A stretch of 7,454 bases of DNA, from positions 1 to 7,454 of the forward strand of contig JAISMA010000013.1 of NCBI GenBank assembly GCA_031276985.1, in the 5' to 3' direction. Position 1 is the stretch's first letter. Each line of letters starts with the position of its first letter. The notes below the pieces were generated by a model. That model did no database searches. It saw only the letters and a program-made list of their open reading frames with translations, and was not told the origin of the DNA. Of the stretch, positions 1 to 5,073 are shown piece after piece. The stretch is from Helicobacteraceae bacterium (GTDB lineage: Bacteria > Campylobacterota > Campylobacteria > Campylobacterales > SZUA-545). Made by a program: the position numbers and the translations under genes.

Positions 1-60
1 CGCTCTAAACGCGACGGAAGTAAAGGTAGGCTAAAATCGCGGTTTATTTTACGGCTATTT

Positions 61-68
61 AAGGAAGG
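61..68 (+). promoter_or_regulatory. Shine-Dalgarno sequence that selects the TTG start of aspS
   Basis: The purine run aaggaagg ends three bases before the TTG at 72, and its AGGA core (62-65) lies 6 nt upstream, a normal spacing. No in-frame ATG or GTG is near. Starting at this TTG gives an N-terminus beginning MRTCYATEL, which fits the H. pylori AspRS N-terminus as I remember it (MRSHFCTEI). A loose -10-like taaaat lies at 32-37, but no convincing -35 is visible, so I do not call a promoter. Confidence 0.75.
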
Positions 69-71
69 TTT

Positions 72-1820
72 TTGAGAACGTGTTACGCGACTGAATTAAG
101 CCGAAACGACATAGGCAAAACGGCGGTTTTAGCGGGATGGGTGGATAGCGCGCGCGATCATGGCGGCGTTATTTTCGTTGATTTGAGGGACAAAAGCGGG
201 ATCGTCCAGCTTGTCTGCGATCCTGCCGATAGCAAGGAAGCGCACGAGGCGGCGAGCGCTCTTAGGAGCGAATTTGCGATTATCGCCGAAGGCAAAGTCC
301 GCGCAAGAGGCGAAGGGCTGACAAACGAGCGGCTAAAAACGGGCGAAATCGAGGTGATCGTGGATAGGCTTACGATTGCCAACAAAAGCGCCACGCCGCC
401 TTTTGAGATTGGCGATCCGAAGGTCTCCGAAGAGACGCGGCTTAAATACCGCTATCTTGATCTACGCAATCCAAAATTGCAGGAGAATTTTCGCCTGCGA
501 TCGCGGGTGAGCCACGCTATGCGCGTTAGCTTGCAAGAGCAGGGTTTTACGGAAATTGAAACGCCGATCTTGACGCGCCCGACGCCCGAAGGCGCAAGGG
601 ATTATCTCGCGCCAAGCCGCGTTCATCAGGGCGAGTTTTACGCGCTTCCGCAATCGCCGCAACTGTTTAAGCAGTTGTTAATGGTTGCGGGATTTGACCG
701 CTACTATCAGATCGCCCGCTGTTTTCGAGACGAGGATCTTCGCGCCGATCGCCAACCCGAATTTACGCAAGTCGACGTCGAGGCGAGTTTTTGCGACGAA
801 AACGAGATAATGGGCGCGGCTGAAAAACTGCTTAAAGCCGCGTTTGACGCCGCCGATCGCGACATTGCGATCCCGTTTGAGCGCATGAGTTACGCCGACG
901 CGACGGAAAAATACGGCTCCGACAAACCCGATCTGCGCTACGGTTTGGAGCTAGTCGACGTGATCGATCTCTTTGCGAATACGGGTTTGAAGGTGTTCGC
1001 CGAGATCGCCAAAGACGCCAAACGCAACCGCGTCAAAGCGCTAAAAGTGGAAAACGGCGATCGGCTCACGCGAAAAGAGATCGACTATTTAACCGATTTC
1101 GTCGCCAAATTCGGCGCGAAAGGGCTTGCGTGGATCAAGCTAAAAGAGGGCGCGTTGCAGGGTCCAATCGTCAAGTTTTTAAGCGAAAGCGAGCAGAAGG
1201 CGATCGCGGATCGCCTCAAAGCCAAAGACGGCGATCTCGTCTTTTTCGGCGCGGGCGGCAAAAAAACCGTGCTGGATTATATGGGGCGGTTAAGACAGGA
1301 GATTGCGCGGCTACTCAAACTAGCCGATCCAAAAGAGCTTCGTTTCGCGTGGGTTACGGATTTTCCAATGTTCGAGCGCGGCGAGGACGGCGCGTTAAAG
1401 GCGCTTCATCACCCGTTTACAAAACCGCGCGATCTAAACGAGGGCGATCCCGAAGAGATCAAATCGATCGCGTACGACATTGTGCTTAACGGATGCGAGC
1501 TTGGCGGCGGCAGCATCCGCATTCACGACGAAGCGCTTCAACGCGAGGTGTTTAAGCTGTTAAACATATCGGAAGGCGAGCAGATCGCGAAATTCGGATT
1601 TTTGCTGGAGGCGCTTCGTTTTGGCGCGCCGCCGCACGGCGGTTTTGCGATTGGGCTGGATCGGCTGATTATGCTTATGAGCGGCGCGGAGAGCATTCGA
1701 GACGTGATCGCCTTTCCAAAAACGCAACGCGCGCAGTGTCTGATGAGCGGCGCGCCCGCGACGGCGGAAGAGGCGCAGTTAAACGAGCTTGGTTTGCGCG
1801 TTCGCAAACCGACCAAATAA
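72..1820 (+). CDS. aspS: Aspartyl-tRNA synthetase, bacterial type, probably non-discriminating
   Basis: This cytoplasmic class II aminoacyl-tRNA synthetase charges tRNA-Asp with aspartate using ATP and releases AMP and PPi. The 582-residue protein has the usual bacterial length. An N-terminal OB-fold anticodon-binding domain (about 1-105) is followed by the catalytic core with motif 1 (about 142-178, including TPEGARDYL), the SPQLFKQLLM segment, motif 2 (FRDEDLRADRQPEFTQVD, 218-235) and motif 3 (GGFAIGLDRL, 523-532, with Arg531). The bacterial GAD insertion lies at about 285-410. His30 (RDHGG) and Gly82 occupy the positions that in Pseudomonas aeruginosa AspRS are linked to recognition of tRNA-Asn, so the enzyme probably also makes Asp-tRNA-Asn for GatCAB amidation; this is inference. 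The start is TTG with a strong Shine-Dalgarno sequence. adk follows after 17 nt, so cotranscription is likely. GATC occurs 31 times in the gene by hand count. Confidence 0.97.
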   Translation: MRTCYATELSRNDIGKTAVLAGWVDSARDHGGVIFVDLRDKSGIVQLVCDPADSKEAHEAASALRSEFAIIAEGKVRARGEGLTNERLKTGEIEVIVDRLTIANKSATPPFEIGDPKVSEETRLKYRYLDLRNPKLQENFRLRSRVSHAMRVSLQEQGFTEIETPILTRPTPEGARDYLAPSRVHQGEFYALPQSPQLFKQLLMVAGFDRYYQIARCFRDEDLRADRQPEFTQVDVEASFCDENEIMGAAEKLLKAAFDAADRDIAIPFERMSYADATEKYGSDKPDLRYGLELVDVIDLFANTGLKVFAEIAKDAKRNRVKALKVENGDRLTRKEIDYLTDFVAKFGAKGLAWIKLKEGALQGPIVKFLSESEQKAIADRLKAKDGDLVFFGAGGKKTVLDYMGRLRQEIARLLKLADPKELRFAWVTDFPMFERGEDGALKALHHPFTKPRDLNEGDPEEIKSIAYDIVLNGCELGGGSIRIHDEALQREVFKLLNISEGEQIAKFGFLLEALRFGAPPHGGFAIGLDRLIMLMSGAESIRDVIAFPKTQRAQCLMSGAPATAEEAQLNELGLRVRKPTK

Positions 1821-1837
1821 ACGCAAAGGAGTCAAAG

Positions 1838-2410
1838 ATGAAAAAGTTATTTCTAGCCATTGGAGCGCCCGGTAGCGGCAAAACGACGGACGCCGATCGC
1901 ATAGCCAAAAACTGTCCCGAAAAGATCGCGCACTACAGCACGGGCGATCTGCTTCGCGCCGAAGTCGCAAGCGGAAGCGAGCGCGGCAAGGCAATCGACG
2001 GGTTCATAAGCAAAGGCAATCTCGTGCCGCTTGAAATCGTGGTTAACACAATCGTAAGCGCGATCAAAGAAAGCGACAAAGACGCGGTGATCATCGACGG
2101 TTATCCGCGTAGCGTCGATCAAATGCAGTCGCTTGATTCAATCCTCAAAAACGAAAAAAGCGTGAAACTCGCGGCGGTGATCGAGGTGGAAGTTAGCGAA
2201 AAAACCGCCAGAGAGCGAGTGCTAGGGCGCGCGCGCGGCGCGGACGACGACGAAAGCGTTTTTGAAAACCGCATGAAAGTCTATTCGGAGCCGATCGAGG
2301 AAATTCGCAAGTTTTACGGCGTAAAAAATCTGCTCAAAAAGATCGACGGCGAGCGGACGATTGACGAAATCGTCGGCGAGATGAACGAGTTCATTCAATC
2401 CAAATTATAA
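1838..2410 (+). CDS. adk: Adenylate kinase, short-LID form
   Basis: This enzyme converts ATP + AMP to 2 ADP in the cytoplasm and recycles the AMP made by aminoacyl-tRNA synthetases such as the upstream AspRS. The 190-residue protein shows the P-loop GAPGSGKT (9-16), the AMP-site motif STGDLLR (34-40), the DGYPRS motif (86-91) and the LGRARGADDDE segment (128-138) followed by NRMKVY. The LID is short with no zinc-binding insertion, so the protein is shorter than the roughly 214-residue long-LID enzymes. Campylobacter and Helicobacter enzymes have this compact form. The open frame extends upstream into aspS, but the ATG at 1838 is chosen because the Shine-Dalgarno aaaggag (1825-1831) sits 6 nt before it and the protein then begins MKKLFLAIGAPGSGKTT, as expected for the family. 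ppa follows after 9 nt. Confidence 0.96.
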   Translation: MKKLFLAIGAPGSGKTTDADRIAKNCPEKIAHYSTGDLLRAEVASGSERGKAIDGFISKGNLVPLEIVVNTIVSAIKESDKDAVIIDGYPRSVDQMQSLDSILKNEKSVKLAAVIEVEVSEKTARERVLGRARGADDDESVFENRMKVYSEPIEEIRKFYGVKNLLKKIDGERTIDEIVGEMNEFIQSKL

Positions 2411-2419
2411 GAGGGCAAA

Positions 2420-2941
2420 ATGGATATTTCAAAGTTAGGCGCGGGTGAAAATCCGCAAAAAGTTACGGCTGTTATCGAGATACCTTACGGCTCAAATATC
2501 AAATACGAGCTTGACAAGGAAAGCGGCGCGATCGTAGTAGATCGGGTGATGTTTTCATCGGTTTTCTACCCCGCGAATTACGGCTTTGTGCCAATGACGC
2601 TTGCCGACGACGGCGATCCCGCCGATATTCTGGTATTGGGCGAATACGCCGTAGCGCCTGGCGCCGTAATCAAATGCCGATTGATCGGCATGCTGGTAAT
2701 GGAGGACGAAAGCGGTATGGACGAGAAGCTAATCGCCGTTCCGCACTCCAAAATCGATCCGCAGTTTGATCGCGTTGAAAAGCTGGGCGATCTGCCTGAA
2801 ATTACGCTTAAACGGATCAAAAACTTCTTTGAAACCTACAAAATTCTCGAACCGGGCAAATGGGTTAAAGTCAAGGATTTCAAAGGGTTGGACGAAGCCA
2901 AAGCCGCGCTGGATAAGGCGATCGCCGCTTATAAAGGCTGA
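2420..2941 (+). CDS. ppa: Inorganic pyrophosphatase, family I
   Basis: This soluble, Mg2+-dependent enzyme hydrolyses PPi to two phosphates, pulling biosynthetic reactions such as aminoacylation forward. At 173 residues it has the family's usual length. All key residues known from the E. coli enzyme are visible, offset by one: Glu20, Lys28, Glu30, Arg42, Tyr50, Tyr54, the signature DDGDPAD with Asp64, Asp66 and Asp69, then Asp96, Asp101, Lys103, Tyr140 and Lys141. It should therefore be active. The ATG at 2420 has gaggg (2411-2415) just upstream, directly after the adk stop, which indicates tight operon packing. The nearest conserved gene downstream is mutS2 on the opposite strand, about 2.3 kb away past the membrane-gene array. 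Confidence 0.97.
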   Translation: MDISKLGAGENPQKVTAVIEIPYGSNIKYELDKESGAIVVDRVMFSSVFYPANYGFVPMTLADDGDPADILVLGEYAVAPGAVIKCRLIGMLVMEDESGMDEKLIAVPHSKIDPQFDRVEKLGDLPEITLKRIKNFFETYKILEPGKWVKVKDFKGLDEAKAALDKAIAAYKG

Positions 2942-2948
2942 CGTTTGG

Positions 2949-2992
2949 GTCGATCGCGTTTGCCATTATTAGCGCGATCGGCTTAATAAGCC
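2949..2992 (+). terminator. Two adjacent hairpins after ppa, possible attenuator or weak terminator
   Basis: The first hairpin has the perfect 8-bp arms cgatcgcg (2951-2958) and cgcgatcg (2973-2980) around a 14-nt loop. The second is ggctt (2980-2984) / aagcc (2988-2992), and the two share base 2980. There is no U-tract after either, so a classic intrinsic terminator is not supported. They lie between the conserved operon and the membrane-gene array, where partial termination or RNA processing would make sense. The first arms are also built from the GATC-containing word common in this genome, so chance is possible. Confidence 0.35.
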
Positions 2993-3012
2993 AACTTTAA
3001 TGTGGAAAAAGA

Positions 3013-3495
3013 GTGATAGAAAAAGATAAAGCGCTACGCAAAGAACTTAGAAAAGAAGAGGCGCTAAAATACGCTGTCTTTATAGCGTTGATAGGCGTTA
3101 TAACAAGCCTTCCAATTGTATTTTATAGAAACCAGCCAGACGGATTCTTTGTTACGTTTGTTTGGGCTTTTGGCGGTTTTCTTTCGGGCTATATTTCTTG
3201 GCGAATAATAGGAGGCAAAAGCAAAACCGCCGCGTTTTTCACGGGCTTGCTTGCGGGCTTACTTATCTTGCTATTTGCTCCGCTGTTGCTCTGGTGCGTT
3301 TTAACGTTAATAGATGCCCACTCGAATCTCATTGAAGATTTAATTAAATCCGTTATCTTATCCCTCTTATTTTTTCAGCTGGGCATTTGTATGTTTGGCT
3401 GGTTTGTCGTTCCGCTTTCAATCGTCATTGCCTTTATCCTCCGCCATAAAATCCGCAAACAAACCTCCCCCGCAAACAAATATGAACAAAGATGA
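3013..3495 (+). CDS. Small multi-pass membrane protein, first of three tandem paralogs
   Basis: I do not recognise this 160-residue protein. It starts with a charged, probably cytoplasmic, helix-like segment (IEKDKALRKELRKEEALK), followed by hydrophobic spans at about 20-38, 44-66, 73-100 and 114-143; the last is long enough to be two helices, so four or five in total. The C-terminus is basic and polar (RHKIRKQ, ending NKYEQR). The region shared with its paralogs is GYISWRIIGG (59-68) followed by SKTAAFFTGLL (70-80), which puts basic residues between helices 2 and 3. The GTG start is chosen because the N-terminus then aligns with the ATG starts of the next two genes, with one extra residue. 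A weak Shine-Dalgarno gga (3004-3006) lies 6 nt upstream. GC content is about 40%, well below aspS, and no GATC occurs inside. It overlaps the next gene by 14 nt. Confidence 0.8.
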   Translation: MIEKDKALRKELRKEEALKYAVFIALIGVITSLPIVFYRNQPDGFFVTFVWAFGGFLSGYISWRIIGGKSKTAAFFTGLLAGLLILLFAPLLLWCVLTLIDAHSNLIEDLIKSVILSLLFFQLGICMFGWFVVPLSIVIAFILRHKIRKQTSPANKYEQR

Positions 3496-3955
3496 AGCGC
3501 TACGCAAAGAACTTAGAAAAGAACAGGCGCATATATACGCCGCTTTTAGCGCGCTGTTCGGTATTGGCGCAAGCGTTATTATATCTTCGCTTAGTGAAGT
3601 AAGCATAGTTTATCTTATGCCTGCTTGGACGTTTAGCGGTTTCATTTCAGGCTATATTTTTTGGCGAATAATAGGAGGCGAAAGCAAAACCGCCGCGTTT
3701 TTCACGGGCTTGCTCGCTGGCTTATTTAGTATGATACTTGCTCCGCTGTTATTTTTTAGCGTTTTTTTATTATTTCGCGACGCTTTATCTTTTAATGCTA
3801 TTGACGTTTTGTTTTGGCTGGTTTTTATGTCTTTTATTATGGGTATTCCTATGATAAGCTGGTTTGTCGTTCCGCTTTCAATCGCCGTCGCCTTTATTTT
3901 TCGCCGCAAAATCCGCAAACAAACCGCCCCCGCAAACAAATATGAACAAAGATAA
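3482..3955 (+). CDS. Small multi-pass membrane protein, second tandem paralog
   Basis: This 157-residue protein is a paralog of the gene before it, of unknown function. The N-terminal charged segment MNKDEALRKELRKEQA is followed by hydrophobic spans at about 18-37, 42-64, 71-98 and 109-140. The shared block is GYIFWRIIGG (57-66) plus SKTAAFFTGLL (68-78); the C-terminal block ISWFVVPLSIAVAFI (125-139) runs into the basic tail RRKIRKQ. The ATG at 3482 lies inside the last codons of the first paralog, in the +1 frame, and has no Shine-Dalgarno (it is preceded by gcaaacaaat). Translation therefore most likely depends on ribosomes finishing the upstream gene. The open frame extends farther upstream, but alignment with the other paralogs fixes this start. 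The loop after helix 1 and the loop after helix 3 differ strongly from the other copies. No GATC occurs inside. Confidence 0.8.
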   Translation: MNKDEALRKELRKEQAHIYAAFSALFGIGASVIISSLSEVSIVYLMPAWTFSGFISGYIFWRIIGGESKTAAFFTGLLAGLFSMILAPLLFFSVFLLFRDALSFNAIDVLFWLVFMSFIMGIPMISWFVVPLSIAVAFIFRRKIRKQTAPANKYEQR

Positions 3956-4460
3956 AGCGGTGCACAAAGAACTTAGAAAACAGCGGGCGCTAAAATATGC
4001 CGTTTATAGCGCGCCGATCGGTATTACCGCAATGGATCCTCTAGCTTCTGTCTTTAACGTATTCGTATTTTTTGCGATGATTTTTTTAATGTTTAACAGT
4101 TTCGTTTCAGGCTATATTTTTTGGCGAATAATAGGAGGCGAAAGCAAAACCGCCGCGTTTTTCACGGGCTTGCTTACGGGTTTATTTAGTATGATACTTG
4201 CTCTGCTGTTAGTTTATGTCTTTTATTTATTATTCTATCTCGCCATTTATTTGTTATTGGGCGGCGTTTCATATTCTGAAGGTTTCGGTTCCGCAATTTT
4301 ATTAGCTATTATGTTGGAATTCTTTAAGATAAGCTGGCTTGTCGTTCCGATTTCAATCGTCATCGCCTTTATTGTGCGCCACGACTGCAAAATAAGCTGG
4401 TTTGTCGTTCCGCTTTCAATCGCCGTCGCCTTTATTCTCCTTCACGCATTTGACAACTAA
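3942..4460 (+). CDS. Small multi-pass membrane protein, third tandem paralog with duplicated last helix
   Basis: This 172-residue protein is the last of the three paralogs, of unknown function. It begins MNKDKAVHKELRKQRALKY and carries GYIFWRIIGG (57-66) plus SKTAAFFTGLL (68-78). The hydrophobic stretches at about 37-64 and 71-106 are richer in Phe, Leu and Tyr than in the other copies. Its C-terminus contains the final helix motif twice, KISWLVVPISIVIAFI (129-144) and KISWFVVPLSIAVAFI (150-165), from an in-frame 21-residue (63-bp) tandem duplication. The extra helix could reverse the side of the membrane on which the C-terminus lies. The basic NKYEQR tail of the other two is lost: the homologous DNA continues past the stop at 4458-4460 but is no longer translated. 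The ATG at 3942 overlaps the second paralog by 14 nt, again without a Shine-Dalgarno. Confidence 0.75.
   Translation: MNKDKAVHKELRKQRALKYAVYSAPIGITAMDPLASVFNVFVFFAMIFLMFNSFVSGYIFWRIIGGESKTAAFFTGLLTGLFSMILALLLVYVFYLLFYLAIYLLLGGVSYSEGFGSAILLAIMLEFFKISWLVVPISIVIAFIVRHDCKISWFVVPLSIAVAFILLHAFDN
4329..4454 (+). repeat. In-frame 63-bp tandem duplication at the 3' end of the third paralog
   Basis: Copy A occupies 4329-4391 and copy B 4392-4454, each starting ataagctgg. Copy B is identical to the second paralog over 45 nt (4392-4436 versus 3854-3898). Copy A is more like the first paralog in the caatcgtcat portion and has diverged further. A simple slippage duplication would give two copies equally like each other, so recombination between different units is the better explanation; that is inference. 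Confidence 0.8.
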
Positions 4461-4480
4461 ACCGTCCCCGCAAACAAAGA
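4455..4480 (+). repeat. Untranslated remnant of the unit junction after the third paralog
   Basis: The sequence around and after the third stop aligns with the junction block of units 1 and 2: ctaaaccgtccccgcaaac here corresponds to caaaccgcccccgcaaac there. The change of a CAA codon to TAA explains the shortened tail. Immediately after, caaaga replaces caaatatgaacaaaga, a 10-nt loss between short repeats that removes the ATG that would have started a fourth copy. Confidence 0.6.
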
Positions 4481-4640
4481 CCAATCGTTACCGTAAAATC
4501 TCCAACCCCCAACCTATCGCGTTCTTCATAGTTTGCGCCGTTTTCCAATCGTTATCGTAAAATTTGCCAATTGCCAACCCTTTCGCGTATTATCCTAAAA
4601 CATACCAACCGCCAATCTCGTCCCGCATTCTCTAAAAACA
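4481..4640 (+). repeat. Degenerate short direct repeats
   Basis: Copy 1 starts ccaatcgttaccgtaaaat at 4481 and copy 2 starts ccaatcgttatcgtaaaat at 4545, a spacing of 64 bp. After this both continue with a ccaa-rich stretch and then tcgcgt. A weaker third copy starting taaaacataccaaccgccaa at 4596 resembles the second half of copy 2 (taaaatttgccaattgccaa at 4558). The spacing is irregular (64 then 38 bp), so this is neither a CRISPR array nor a regular iteron set. Confidence 0.5.
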
Positions 4641-4694
4641 AAACCGTTCGCTCTGTCTTTTACGATCGATCGCGCCCAACCTCCCGCCAGCCCC

Positions 4695-4843
4695 TCCCGT
4701 CGTTCGCCGAAGCAACGCTTTGCGGCGCTCTGGCGCATAGTCGCCCAATCCACTCCCTAAACCTTCGCGCTGTCTCAACCCAATCGCAACCCCAGATCGT
4801 CATTCTCCGAAGCGGCGCAAAGCGACGCTCGGCGAAGGCGGGA
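4695..4843. repeat. Imperfect inverted repeat, arms of about 37-39 bp
   Basis: The left arm at 4695-4733 contains ttcgccgaagcaacgctttg. The right arm at 4807-4843 contains caaagcgacgctcggcgaa, which is close to its reverse complement. By eye about three quarters of the positions match, with small indels. The intervening 73 bases show no gene. The right arm alone can also fold, with ccgaagc (4807-4813) pairing with gctcgg (4827-4832). This looks like two inverted copies of one dispersed palindromic sequence. Confidence 0.55.
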
Positions 4844-4924
4844 ATCAAGTCAAAAGCCTTTACGAATGCCGTTTACTCGCAATTCTTTTTAGGTAATGGA
4901 TTCCCGCCTACGCGGGTATGACGA
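4797..4924. repeat. MITE-like or REP-like element with terminal inverted repeats
   Basis: The 128-bp element begins tcgtcat (4797-4803) and ends atgacga (4918-4924), exact reverse complements. Inside these, ggcgggaatc (4837-4846) is the reverse complement of gattcccgcc (4899-4908). The right end is a compact hairpin, cccgc/gcggg around ctac (4903-4916). Dispersed repeats of the kind 'gtcattcccgc...gcgggaatgac' are common in many bacterial genomes. No transposase lies in the window, so mobility would need a helper in trans. A second short copy of its end, ggtatgacg, follows at 4934-4942. Confidence 0.5.
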
Positions 4925-5047
4925 GAGGATGCAGGTATGACGTTTTATTCGTTTGCTTTTTTGCAGAAACGGCGGGAGAAGCAAAAACGAAGCGCGGCGA
5001 AAGTTTAGAAGTTAGCGGACGCGAAGCGCGGCAATCGCAAAGCGGAT

Positions 5048-5073
5048 GTTTAGAGGCGGGCGATCGGCAGCGC
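5048..5073 (-). repeat. Short near-copy of the mutS2 3' end
   Basis: The bases gtttagaggcgggcgatcgg (5048-5067) followed by cagcgc closely match gtttagaagcgggcgatcgt (5226-5245) followed by agcgc. The second contains the last codons and stop of mutS2 on the minus strand. Two substitutions and one indel separate them over about 25 bases. It may be a recombination footprint, or chance aided by the skewed word usage of this genome. Confidence 0.35.

Larger units (their letters stand above)
3013..4480 (+). repeat. Tandem array of three roughly 460-bp gene-sized units plus a terminal remnant
   Basis: The units begin at 3013, 3482 and 3942, giving periods of 469 and 460 bp. Three DNA blocks are nearly identical between units. 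(a) The start, e.g. gcgctacgcaaagaactta in units 1 and 2. (b) A 65-bp central block at 3187-3251, 3650-3714 and 4110-4174; copies 2 and 3 are identical over 70 bp (3645-3714 and 4105-4174). (c) The last-helix and junction block, e.g. gctggtttgtcgttccgctt at 3398 and 3858. The stretches between blocks have diverged strongly. Inside the junction the word ccgcaaacaaa occurs twice, 17 nt apart (3453-3463 and 3470-3480; again 3913-3923 and 3930-3940). This could have served as a crossover site. Confidence 0.85.

Noticed and set aside
1..75. Frames open from the left window edge: one ending at TAA 32-34 (...LNATEVKVG) and one ending at TGA 73-75, overlapping the aspS TTG
   Set aside because: Both are plausible 3' ends of an upstream gene, but too little sequence is visible to choose between them or to support either.
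1736..1837. Extended N-terminus for adk starting inside aspS
   Set aside because: The extension is the aspS coding sequence in another frame; the Shine-Dalgarno and family N-terminus place the start at 1838.
3000..3029. Mini-frame MWKKSDRKR starting at ATG 3000 and overlapping the GTG of the first paralog
   Set aside because: Nine codons, no Shine-Dalgarno, and the paralog alignment supports the GTG at 3013; considered as a leader peptide but not supported.
4903..4916. Intrinsic terminator at the cccgc/gcggg hairpin
   Set aside because: No U-tract follows on either strand; it is better explained as the end of the palindromic element.
4571..4921. 116-codon open frame on the plus strand
   Set aside because: Composition is rich in Arg, Ser and Pro, there is no Shine-Dalgarno, and it runs through the inverted repeats; most likely a chance frame in repeat DNA.
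4481..4924. CRISPR array
   Set aside because: Repeats are degenerate with irregular spacing (64 and 38 bp), there are no uniform spacers, and no cas genes are in the window.
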